Origin: Diphasiastrum complanatum
Lineage: Eukaryota > Streptophyta > Lycopodiopsida > Lycopodiales > Lycopodiaceae
Length of the DNA stretch: 64,000 bases
Assembly: GCA_029204225.1 (NCBI GenBank)
Contig: CM055100.1
Coordinates: 4,714,213 to 4,778,212 of the forward strand
Direction of reading: 5' to 3'
Shown: piece after piece, positions 37,901 through 49,900 of the stretch
How positions within the stretch are numbered: the stretch's first letter is position 1
Layout of the letters: every line of letters starts with the position of its first letter
The notes under the pieces: generated by a model
Told to the model about the DNA's origin: nothing
Database searches by the model: none
What the model saw: only the letters and a program-made list of their open reading frames with translations
Made by a program: the position numbers and the translations under genes

Positions 37901-40900
37901 CTTCTTGTCGTTTTTCTCGTTCTCATTCCACTGCTTCTTCCGCTACCGCTCCTCCTCGCCCTCCTACACCCTGTCCTGCCTTTGTTCGCGCCGCAAAAAA
38001 TTCAAAAAACTAACAACTTCCACCATAGCTAGCAAAGGTGGTTCGTTTTCAATCAAAACGACCTCGGATTGAGACGAACCAAAAAGCAAAGTTGTTCAGT
38101 TCGATTCAACGAATTCAACTAAGCCTTCAGAAAACATCAGCGAAAAGCTTAAACCAACCAAAAACGTAAGTAAAAGCGATTGCACCTTATTCACAATGAT
38201 CGGTGGCTCTGATACCAACTGTTAGAATCCCCATCGTCGTGCCGATCATTGCTAAAGCACAAACAGATGATGAACGCTACGTTACCACCCAACCATAGAG
38301 GTACTACCACCTCACCCCCGTGCACTGGAGCTACAGACCACCATCAAGCAAGCTCGGATCTCATGTAAGCCATGGTGTCCCATACCATCATGCCTGGTTG
38401 AAATAAATCCCTATTTTGCCCCTTAAGGCTTGTATACTTGTAACTTGTAAGTTGTGCATAAGACATGGGGGTAAAACATTTATGTACATAGTACACCCCA
38501 CTTGTGCTAATCAGGCAAGTAAATCAAGTAGGTTAAGGACCCATGTGGGTTCTAGAGCTAGAATTAGCAAGACACCACCTCTATACATAACATGCTATAT
38601 GTAGCCCAAACTTTGGAGGGGTTTCCACGCCCTACTACACTTTGAATATTCATTCATGTTGAGTGAGCTTTGAAGTCCTCTCTCTCTTGCTTTTGTGTTC
38701 TACTCCATAGCTGGTTTTCTGAAGCTTTCATAGTGTGCTTACTATGCTGTTATGATACTCCATAGCTAGGCCTTTGAATTTGTCATGGTATCAGAGCAGG
38801 TTATGTTGCCTATGGTGTGGTGAAAGCTTGGACCTATTTTTGATCAGATTCCTACCATTCCTGGAGAGCAGCTTACCTTTGAGGAGGGAGCACTTTTTGT
38901 AGGGGCATCTGATCTCTGTGCTATCTGCATGGTTGGAGTACTGTTAGCAAGGGGAGTACAGGGAGCCAAAAAGTTTCTAATTTGGGACAAAAAAATTTGA
39001 GTCTTTTTGGACAGCCAGGACTGTAGGAGGGCGCTTTCTACAGTGGGGACTTCAGTGAAAGTTCTGAGTGGATCTTGGACAAGGGCTAGGACAGCCATAC
39101 AGGGGGATAGTTTCAAATCCAGAAGCTGAGGGTTATTGAGCAAGTGGCTGCATACCCTAGTTGAACTTGAACTTAAGGACTATATCAAGAGAGGGGAAAA
39201 GGCACACAGAGTCATCAACATGTCAGTGAGGGATAATGTGATTCCTCTAATCAGGTCAGCCAAAGGGCCTGTGGATGCATGGCACATTTACTGTGCATTG
39301 TATGAGACAACAAGTACAACCAGGTTTCTCTACTTGAAGAACAAGTTGTATACTCTCAGAATGGAGACAGGGGAGACAGTTACTGATCATCTTACTAAGA
39401 TTCAGGATATTAGATATCAGCTTTCTGTACTTGGAGAGTCTATTGTTGACAAAGACTTGGTGCCAATAGTTCTGAATAGCTTGTCATATGCTTATCAGAA
39501 CTTTGTGATGATGATATCAGTGAGCGAGAAGATCCCTACCTATGAAGAAGTCTATGGTCTCTTGTTACAGGAGGAGATGAGGAGAGTTAATCTCTCCAGG
39601 GAGAAGATTTCCAGGAGCATGCCTTTGCTTCTAAGAAGAAGCAAAATCCAGCTAAGGATAAGAAGAAAGGTAGTAAAGGCAAGAACAAAGGAGCACCACA
39701 AACACTTGAGCAAGGAATGGAGAACTTGCAAATGTCAGAAGCACAATCCTTCTCGAATACTTCTTCCACACCTCGAAGGAAGGGGAATTGCAATTACTGT
39801 GGTAAATATGGACACTTTGCAAGAAGCTTGCAGACCAAAAGAAGGGCACAAAGAAGCAAGGAGGAAATGTTGTTGAGAGTGTTGCAAGAGAGGAGCAGAG
39901 TGACATAAGGCAAGCTGAGTTATTCTCTGTTGCATTGGCTTCACAAGCTACAACAGGTGGTTGGTACATTGACTCGGGTGCTTCAAAGCACATGACCCCT
40001 CATAGGGATTGGTTTGATACCTTTGTGGGGATTAGTGATGGACAAGAGGTGTGCCTAGGTGACAACTCAACACACAAGGTCAAGGGAAAGGGCACAGTAC
40101 CTGTAAAGCTTCCATCAGGAGAAGTCAAAGTCATTAAGAATGTCTTATATGTACCAGGACTTGCTAAAAATCTTCTTTCAGTAGGAGCTATCACTCAACA
40201 AAATATGAAAGTAGAATTTGATGCTACTTCTTGTCTTGTGTTGGACTTGAGTGATAATATGAAGGTTGTGGCCAAAGGATTGTAGGAAGATAATCTATAC
40301 AGGTTATACACTTCTATCCCTAGTCAGCATGCTTATACAGCAAAAGGAAGTGATGTGGATAGGTTGTGGCATGAGAGGTATGGACATCTTGGCTACCAAA
40401 GCATGCAGGTGTTGAACCAACATCATATGGTGGAGGGGCTTCCAGTTGTTAAGCCAAGCTCTTCAATTTGTGAGGCTTGCGCTATCAGAAAACAGCAAAG
40501 ACATAAGTTTCCCAAGGAAAGCACCATTAGGGCAGCAGGCATACTTGACTTGATACATTCAGATTTGTGGGGGCCAACCCAAACAAAATCTGCAGGGGGG
40601 GCATATTACTTTATGACCTTTATTGATGACTTCTCACGCAAGATTTGGATTTATTTCTTGAAGTTAAAATCTGAAGCATTCAAGTACTTCCTGCATTTCA
40701 AAGCTTTGGTAGAAGAACATTCAGGAAAGAAGATAAAGATGCTCAGGTCAGACGGTGGTGGAGAGTTCATTAAGATAGAATTTGTGGAATTCTGCAAGAC
40801 CAATGGGATCAAAAGGCCGCTTACAGCTCCTCATACCCCTCAGCAAAACGGCGTAGCAGAGAGAAAGAACCGAACTATTGTGGAGTGTGCAAGGTGCATG

Positions 40901-43900
40901 CTCAAGGCAAAGGGGTTGTCCAACTCTTTTTGGGACGAGGCAATGCACACAGCAGTGTTTCTGTTGAAAGAAGTCCAACAAAAGCTGTGGAAGGCAAGAC
41001 TCCAGAAGAGGCATTTAAAGGCATTAAGCCCAAGGTGGGCGCTTTGCGAGTGTTTGGTTGTACGGCCTATGCCCATATTCCCAAGGATAACAGGAAGAAG
41101 CTGGATGCAAAATCAGCAAAGTGTATTTTCTTGGGATACAGTGAAGAAAGCAAAGCTTACAGACTTTACGATCTTAGTAGCAAGAAGAGGATCATAAGTC
41201 GAGATGTGATCTTTGAAAAAGATCAAACGCCTCCTATAGAGGAACTTGAGATGGAGGATGGTACAAGTGAATTTGTGCCAATACTTGATGACCCACATCC
41301 ATATATTGGGGAGCCTCAGGATGATCATATGAGTGATCAAGAGGAAGAATCCGAGGAGGCTAGGAAGCGGAAGGAAAGGGGCAAATCTGTTGAGTCCTAT
41401 TCACCGTCTTCATCACCAACTGCAAGGAAGAAGTTTCCCAAGTGGTATTGGCAAACTGTGCAGGATGGTTTGATATTGGATGAGGGAGAGAGCAGCAATC
41501 CAGGGGCTAGGAGGTCTCAAAGGCAAGCCCAGCAGCATGAACACCAGGAGACAAACTATGCACTTATGACTACTATTTTGGATTCACAAGATCCGCATAC
41601 ATTCGTTGAGGCAGCATATGAGAAGGTATGGCAACATGCTATGCAAGAGGAGTACGACTCCATTCTCAAGAATGATACATGGGATTTGGTGAAGTTACCA
41701 AAAGGGAAGCGTCCTATTGGCTGTAAGTGGGTCTACAGGACCAAATACAAATCGGATGGGAGCATCGAAAAGCATAAGGCAAGGCTGGTTGTTAAAGGCT
41801 ATGCACAGAAGGAGGGCTTGGACTATGATGAGACGTTTGCACCGGTAGCTAAGATGACGTCTATCAGGTTGGTTTTAGCATTGGCTGCATTTTTTGGTTG
41901 GGAGGTCCATCAAATGGACGTGAAGAGTGCTTTTCTTAATGGACAGTTGGCTGAAGAAGTCTACATGGAACAGCCACAAGGTTTTGAGGCTAAGGGCAAG
42001 GAAAGTATGGTATGCAGGCTTAAGAAGGCCTTATATGGTTTGAAGCAGGCACCCAGGGCCTGGTATAGTCGTATTGACAACTATTTTGCCAAGGAGCAAT
42101 TCATAAAGAGTCAGTCGGATTGCAACCTGTTCGTGAAGGAGGAAGATGGGAACATTGTTTTGATAGTTCTCTATGTTGATGACTTGGTCATCACGGGTAA
42201 CAATGGGCAGCTTATTGAAAAGGTGAAGGCTCATTTATCAAATGAGTTCGAGATGAAGGATTTGGGCTTAATCCACTATTGTCTTGGCTTGGAGGTTTGG
42301 AAAAAGGAAAACTGTGTGTTTATTTCCCAAGCTAACTATGCATGTGAAGTTTTGAACAGGTTCAACATGCAGGGCAAACCCGTTTCCACGCCCATTGATA
42401 CCAGCAGTAAGCCATCCAGAGATGATGGCACTCCTTTTGTGGACGAGACTCTTTATAGGCAGCTTATGGGTAGCCTGATTTATCTCACCACTACGAGACC
42501 AGACATTTCCTATGCGGTTGGTGTAGCAAGCCAGTTCATGAGTTCTCCAACTGAAGCACATTGGAAAGCAGCCAAGAGGGTTTTGAGGTATGTCAAAGGG
42601 ACAACCTGCTATGGGATTGAGTACACAGATGACGGAAAGCTTCAGCTTGGAGGCTTTACCGATTCGGATTGGGCAGGTGATAGGGATGATCGAAAGTCGA
42701 CCACAGGTTACACTTTCAACCTTGGTTCAGGGGCCATTTCTTGGTGTAGCAAGAAACAGCCCACAGTTACCTTATCATCGACAGAGGCTGAGTACAGGGC
42801 AGCGGCAAAAGCTACCTGCGAGGCAATATGGCTCAGGAGACTTCTTGGGGAGGTGCAGATTCCACAGGATGGTCCTACTATTCTTCAGTGTGACAGCCAA
42901 AGTTGCATCCAGCTTGCCAAAAATCCTGTGTACCATGCTCGTACGAAGCATATTGAGGTGGATCAACACTTCTTACGAGAGAAGATACAAAGCGGAGAAA
43001 TTCAGCTCGAGTACTGTGATACCAACGAACAAGTAGCAGATATCTTTACTAAGGCACTTAGTAGAGAAAAAATTTAAAAAGTTTCGTAGCATGCTAGGTG
43101 TTGGTATGAACAAAATAGCCATTGAGGGGGGGTGTTGAAATAAATGCCTATTTTGCCCCTTAAGGCTTGTATACTTGTAACTTGTAAGTTGTGCATAAGA
43201 CATGGGGGTAAAACATTTATGTACATAGTACACCCCACTTGTGCTAATTAGGCAAGTAAATCAAGTAGGTTAAGGACCCATGTGGGTTCTAGAGCTAGAA
43301 TTAGCAAGACACCACCTCTATACATAACATGCTATATGTAGCCCAAACTTTGGAGGGGTTTCCACGCCCTACTACACTTTGAATATTCATTCATGTTGAG
43401 TGAGCTTTGAAGTCCTCTCTCTCTTGCTTTTGTGTTCTACTCCATAGCTGGTTTTTTGAAGCTTTCGTAGTGTGCTTACTATGCTGTTATGATACTCCAT
43501 AGCTAGGCCTTTGAATTTGTCATGCCTTACCCTCGACCCTCGCCAACCTACATCCCGGGGCCTAGATACTCGTCCTGACCTGACCACCAGTGGAAGAGCT
43601 CTTCATTCTCCAGGAGAGAATGAATGCCAAGCTCATGGAGATCCACCTTTATATACATAGTCTAGGTGGGTCATCTCCGTCCATAGGAGTCACGCAACTA
43701 CACGCGACAGTTGTGCACACTGACGCGAGTCCAAAACGAGTCACCGCATGCCAATAAGACATTGACAGGTGGCACCCAAAAGGCCTATAGCTCCAGACCA
43801 GTGTTCCGTCCCATAACTGAGGCCGTCACCTCAAGTTTCCTGTTGCGTGCCCTTATGGGTACGTAACAAGTATATTGCTTTGGTGGATACTGGCAGTACA

Positions 43901-46900
43901 AATTCCATTTCCACCAGTATTCGTGCTACACCTATTTCTGCTAAACAATCTCTCAATGTCGAGGTTGCTAGCTCACATTCTTTTATCAACTCTCAGATGT
44001 TTCAGGGCTTAGACTATAGCAATGGTGACTTCTCTGGACAGGCAGATTTCTATATTATTCCTCTAGAGCGCTATGACATTATTCTTGGTGCAGATTGGTT
44101 TTCTTCACTTGGTACTGTTGTTGTGGATCTTTCTCAACAGATACTGTCTTTTACACATGCTGGTCGGCATCATTTACTTTCTGGTATTGATTCCTAGGGT
44201 GACTATCAGTTGGTTACCGAGAAGCAGTTTATGCATAGCCTGCCAAAGGCTTAGGGTGCAGCTCTTCTTATCATTTAGAGTACATCAGTTGCTGCTCCTC
44301 CTGCTCCATCCACGGGTCCTCTTCCTCAGGTGATTTTTGACTTATTGCCTCGGTATTCTATTGTCTTTTCAGAACCTACATCTCCGCCACCATTATGAGA
44401 CGTCACCCACCATATTGATCTTATTCCTGGTGCTACCCCACCCTCTTGTGCTCCATATCGTATGTCTAAAGTTGAACGTGATGAGGTTCAGCTCTAGATT
44501 GCTTCCCTTTTACGTCAGGGCCTCATTGTTCCTAGCCATAGTCCCTTTGGTGCTCTTGTCCTCCTTGTTGCCAAAAAAGATGGAACCAAACGCCTTTGCA
44601 TTGACTACCGTGCCTTAAACAAGCCTACTATCCGTAATCAGTATCATTGGTTACAATTTTTGCAATCTTTTCATTTTGATATTTTGTATCGTCTAGGCAA
44701 GGCAAACACGGCAGCTGATGCTTTATCTCGTCTTCTTGCATTGTTACATAGTATTGTTGCTTCAGTTCCTTCTTGGTTTGATGATTTACCGGCCGCATAT
44801 TTGTCTTGTTCTGACTATTCTGATGTTTATCGTTCTCGTCCCCTTTCGTCCTCTCAAAAGTTCCAAGTTTATACTATTGTTGATGATCGTTTATACCACT
44901 ACGGTGCTTTATGTATTCCCAGTTCTCTTTCCATTCGTCCTCAATTGTTGTCTGATGCTCATGCTTCCCCTATTGGTGGCCATTTTGGTTTTCAAAAGTC
45001 TTATGCACGTCTTAAGGACAATTTCTATTGGCCATCCATGAAGTCTGAGCTAGCCCATCTTATTCGTGATTGTCCTTTTTGTGCCTCTAATAAGTATTCC
45101 CGTGCTAAGTCCACTGGTTTGCTCCAGAGTTGGCCCATTCCTCATCGCCAGTGGACAGATATTTCTATGGACTTTATCCTTGGTCTTCCTCATACCCGTC
45201 GTGGTCATGACTCTTGTATGGTGGTGGTAGATCGGTTCTCGAAACAGGCACACTTTATACCGGTCCGCAGTACTATTATAGCTGAGCAGTGCACACGTCT
45301 TTTTCTATCAGAAATTTTTCGCCTGCATGGTATGCCACGTACTATCCTATCTGATCGGGAATAAGTTTACATCTACATTCTGGACAGAGCTTATGCGTAT
45401 TTTGGATGTACAGCTTCTGATGGGTACTACTTATGATTCTACTGCTGATGGGCAGGCTGAGGTCCTTAATCGGATCCTTGAGGATTATCTTCGACATTTT
45501 GTTTCTCCTTCATGGAAGGATTGAGATCAGCATTTATGTTTGGCAGAGTATAGCTATAATAGCTCTGTTAGTACCAGCACTAGAGTTTCACCTTTCTTAT
45601 TGGCTCATGGGTATGCTCCACTTTTGCCAGGGGTGGCTCTTCCTACTGATGATACACCAGTTACCATTGCCTCTTTTTTCTCCGGTGCTCGCGAGCTTAT
45701 TGCTAGGGCTACTACTCACTTACAGCATGTTCAGCAGCGCTATCAGACTTCTGTTGATCGTCATCACCGTCATGTTGAGTTTCAGGTTGGTGATATGGTT
45801 TACCTCCAATTACGCTTTGCACGTCATCACTTTGTTCAAGGTCACGCTTCTACTGAGAAGCTTGCACCACGCTATTATGGGCCTTACTGTATCTTGGATC
45901 GCCTCAGCCCTGTTACATACCGGTTACAGTTGCCTGATTCTACACGAGCCTGTGATATATTTCATGTTAGCCTTTTACGAGCTGCCACTGAGGATGATGC
46001 TCCTCACAATCTCACATTTCCTACAGAGCCAGAGTTGTTCCCGTTTTTGCCAGTTGCCATCCATCAGGTTAGCCTTCAGCATAGTCAAGACTCAACGTCG
46101 CAGGTAGGTTCAGTTTTTGGTACAGTGGGATGGTCGTCCTCTTGAGGAGGCCCCTTGGGAGCCTATTGATGTCTTTTATCATACACCATTATTGGCAGAT
46201 CTGGCTCGAGCCCTCATGGCTTTAGTTTTTTCCTCTACTACCCCTCTACTTCATGATTCGGCTAGCTATGACTATTCCTTTTTTGTTTTGTTGTAGTGTT
46301 TGCTTAGTACTTGCTTTACACAGTTATGATACTTTTGGGGTATCTGTTGTGACGACTTATGTCCTCTCCATCAGTATTTCCATTAGTTCGTGATTTTTCA
46401 ATATTTAGCATGCTTACATTATTGTTGTAGATGGTCATTATGCTTGCTAGCCGGTGGAGGGCTTTGTTTTTCTGCAGGGGAAAGTTATGGACTTGGCTCA
46501 TTACATTTGTCGTGTCCATTCTTGTATTCGTTATTATGCATAAGCAGGCCTAAGGGCCCTTTTTATTCATATACTAGCCTTGGGCCCTATTTGGTCATAT
46601 TTTTAGGACTTGGTCACGTTGATTTGGAGTGGGGGTCCTCCTATTGGGAAGGCGCTAGGGCAGCATTGTATTCCTTTATTCAGTTTAATGATGATTGCTC
46701 CTCTTTAACCTCCTTAAGCATTCTCTCTTCTTGCTTTCTAGCTTAAGTCCTGCTTTCTAGCATAGCTAGTGAATCTTAGCTTGTAACCCTATTTCTAAGG
46801 AAGCGGATGGCGCGCGTCCACGTCCGCGTCCGGTTTTTTTTTTTTTTAAATTTAAAAAAAAAAATTAAAAAAATGGCATCCGAACCCCCGGACCCCCGGA

Positions 46901-49900
46901 CGCGTCTGTTTTTTTTTTTTTTTTAAATTTAAAAAAAAAATTTGGACGCGTCCGACCCCGCGTCCGCGGGTCGAACGCGTCCGGGTCCAGACGCCGGGCG
47001 CGGATGCAGACGCGGGCAATCCGGCCCGGACCCTCATCCCTGCTCTATTTAATATTTTCAATAAAACATTGTACATCTCAAAATCAATGCAAACAAAAAT
47101 CATGAGATTTGTACCACCAAGTATGCCAAACTACATCAAAATATTGTGGACCATGTAAGATCTTGAACAAGATTAATGGAGTCACTATTTGATCACAACA
47201 CCTAGAAACCTCCCAGTGTTCCATGTTGGGATATAAAGGAAAGCCTTGTTGAAGTTCTAGATTTATATAAGTGTTATATCTTGTATAATACCCTACATAA
47301 CAAGGAGACATGCAATCTTCAACCCTATGGAGTCCAACCTCAAACTCTTAGACCGTCAACTTCATCATGCATAGTGTGGACCAAATGCTACAATGTCATC
47401 AGCACCCTAGAGTAGTTGCAAGTCACATGCACAAACATATGTCTACATCAGCTTTTATATATTTGTACATTGAACAGTGTATTGAGTTTCTATCACTTCT
47501 TTGGAGGTGAAAGCCAAATTAAGTCGTGATGAAGGCTAGCACTAAAGAGCAAAGCAAATTGAATGAAGTTCATGCCTCCTTTATTGAAAAAACAAGTCCT
47601 TCACCCCAATATCTCCCAATATCTTAACCCCTTCCGCTTTACGCTTTTCCAGGTGCCGAGCGGAACGACATCACCCGTGTTGCAGTGGGTCCTGCAACAG
47701 ATTAGGGGTGGATAATGTTGGCAGATTCCAGAGAATCCCCAGATGCCGAGTCAAGCTGAAGACACAGAATATCTCTCACCCATGACCGAGAAGGTCTCAA
47801 AAGGAGGATAGCAGAAGAAGCTGAGAGCCGAGAATGAGAGCCGAGAAATTACCAGCTAGGACACTATGTGAGCCTACATGGTGTATCCCAAAGAAGGAAC
47901 AACCAGGTAGGAGCTAGTAATACTTCCTAGGCATTGTAAATAAATGTAGACCCCCCTTAAATTAGTTAGAGTGAGCCACCTTTTAATGGTGACCTTCAGT
48001 GGAAGGGCAAATTCCACATGTAATTTCTAATTTGGTGGAATTGCCACCTGGGCTCCACATGGGCAGACTTCTTGCTTATTTAAGGGCCCCCCTCTCTTGT
48101 GAGGGAGCTTTTTGAATGTATTGTCAAGTTCTCTTGAGCAAATAAAGAAGATCCTCCATGAGTTCTTGATGATTGCTAAGCTCCTTGTTCATGGCAATGT
48201 TCTTGAGTGAAGTTTCTATGAGCATGCTTGTTTTCCTTTGTGTTGTGGAATAACTAGGTTCTTGTTTTCTCTCTTGCTTAGTTGTGGATTAGAATTTATT
48301 TCTTGTTTGTGGAATAAGGTAGGAATCAGCATTCTAAGTAAACTAAATAGGTTGGAATTGTGGTGTAGATCTTGCATATTTTCTTACATTCCAGTTCTTG
48401 ATTGTTCTTGGGCATTCTAAGCATCAAGAAATGGGTGTTTCTTGACTCTTGGACTGTTAGAATGCTGTTAGGAATTTAGTATTCTTGTTTCTTGTTTCTT
48501 GGTTGAGTAGTTTAATCTTGTTCTTGTTTGTTTCTGATTTGGTAGACAGTTTGTAGAACCGCTCCCTGATCCAGAACGCTGATCCTCTTGAGCTAGGACT
48601 GGTTGCATGGCTTGTTTATGCATGTAGCTGAGTATCGAATCCAACTCCATTCAAATATGTGCCACCATACATTCATCTCTCAATAACCATTTCAAATGTC
48701 ATCTTGTAAAATTTGTTAGTTATTCGTGTTCCTTTCATCCCTTCCAATCATCAATCACTGATCAGCACCCGAACAAGATCCACTTAGATCCACTGACATC
48801 AAGCAGCAACGGAAGAGATCCGACCAAATCAGCCAAATCCAATGGATCAAAATATTCTCTCCCCTTTGACAGGCTGGGAAATACTCACTGTGATCTGAGA
48901 AGACACTTCTGCTGGAAACCATTCTAATAAGAAATTCAGAACCGTAAGAACCGTAACTAACAGAAAAACGAAGAAAGAACGGAAAAGAAGAAAAGAAAAA
49001 GCCGTGTTCACAGATTCAGTGGAATCTGTGAACAAGAGCCTAGTCAAAGTTTCATAATATGTAGAACATTTGTTATAATATAAGTTAGGAGTAGCCATGA
49101 AAGGAATAGCAATCAAGCAACTTGTGTTCAGCTTAATGATCTCAATTGAAAAGCTAATAGAAGGAAATAGCTGAAGGCTTAGGATACACCATGAAAATGC
49201 AAGCCTATTAAAAGGCCACCAAGTTCTCCACATCAAATGGGCTAAAAAGCTAACCAGCTAATATAGATTGGGTAAAATCTTGACCTGATTTGTGGTTTAT
49301 TTTAAATTCTGATTGTTTCGAGATATTGAAATATTTATTGCATGGCTGAATAAACAATGTTGCAGCAGAGTGAGGTGTACCATTTCTTACATCCAATAGC
49401 AGGACTTTTCTTGTGCTTCTGAATGCTACTTTGCCAGCACCCTCATTTGCAACTTTTGTGGAAACGTTTCCTATAGCTGAAGATGAGTCCCCAGCTTCCA
49501 AAGAGGCTGCTAAGAGCAGCTTCTCTTTCCATTCATGTGACTTTAGTGGAACAGCTCTCAGCTGATCATTGGTCAAAGGTAAAGAAGCAGTACCCCCCTC
49601 CACCTGCACAGAGCATAGCCAGTTTATAAAGCTAAAAGGACCTGCTTTTGAACTAGCAATTGTACGATCATGGCATACTGTCAAGTTGAGGCAAGCAGAA
49701 TTACCTGCACAAGAGAAGGTTTGTATCTAAGTTGCAGTCTTGGAAAAGCATGGCCTTTAGGGGAAGGTGAAACTTGCACAAGTAGCCCCACAAATCTAGA
49801 GTCTTGCTTTACCCAATCAGCATATGCCAATGCCTCCTCCGGGAGTCCACTGAGCTGTATTAACAAATGGCCATCACAAGGTTAGATCAGCCTCTGTGGT

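Larger units (their letters stand above)
38396..43522 (+). mobile_element. Full-length Copia, copy 2
   Basis: 5,127 bp: 5' LTR 38396-38785, primer site 38786-38797, gag-pol, polypurine tract (AGGGGGGG, ending 43132) and 3' LTR 43133-43522. It is flanked by the 5-bp duplication TGCCT (38391-38395 and 43523-43527). I count five substitutions between the two 390-bp LTRs, one of them at the first base (G instead of T), so this is the youngest element of the nest. It carries at least one stop and two frameshifts. Confidence 0.93.
38220..43868 (-). mobile_element. LTR of a minus-strand element, split by Copia copy 2
   Basis: Left part 38220-38395 and right part 43528-43868 together form a 512-bp LTR (excluding one copy of the Copia's 5-bp duplication) that reads on the minus strand TGTTACGTACCC...TTCTAACA. 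Its 5' end resembles the TGTTATGTACC start of the chromovirus LTR. It lies within the Gypsy gag-protease region. Confidence 0.75.
31422..46788 (+). mobile_element. Ty3/Gypsy element with nested insertions
   Basis: 5' LTR 31422-31801 and 3' LTR 46483-46788, both starting AGTTATGGACTTGG and ending CTTGTAAC plus T or C, flanked by the 5-bp duplication CTATT (31417-31421 and 46789-46793). A Met-type primer site lies at 31802-31813. Coding parts are gag (32849-33068, then 37669-38013), protease (43869-44196), an RT remnant, and integrase (44900-46100). The 3' LTR has lost about 75 bp relative to the 5' LTR. Later elements occupy roughly 33070-37668 and 38041-43868. It lies antisense in intron 4. 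Confidence 0.85.
28611..49380 (-). other. STR7-like intron 4, 20.8 kb
   Basis: GT donor after LLLDVRN and TTTCAG acceptor before YEWDVGHF. It contains two hAT-type elements, a nested Gypsy/chromovirus/Copia complex (31417-46793), a GC-rich palindromic segment and an LTR fragment (47719-48560). The large Gypsy, Copia and chromovirus coding regions run plus, opposite to the gene. Confidence 0.9.
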
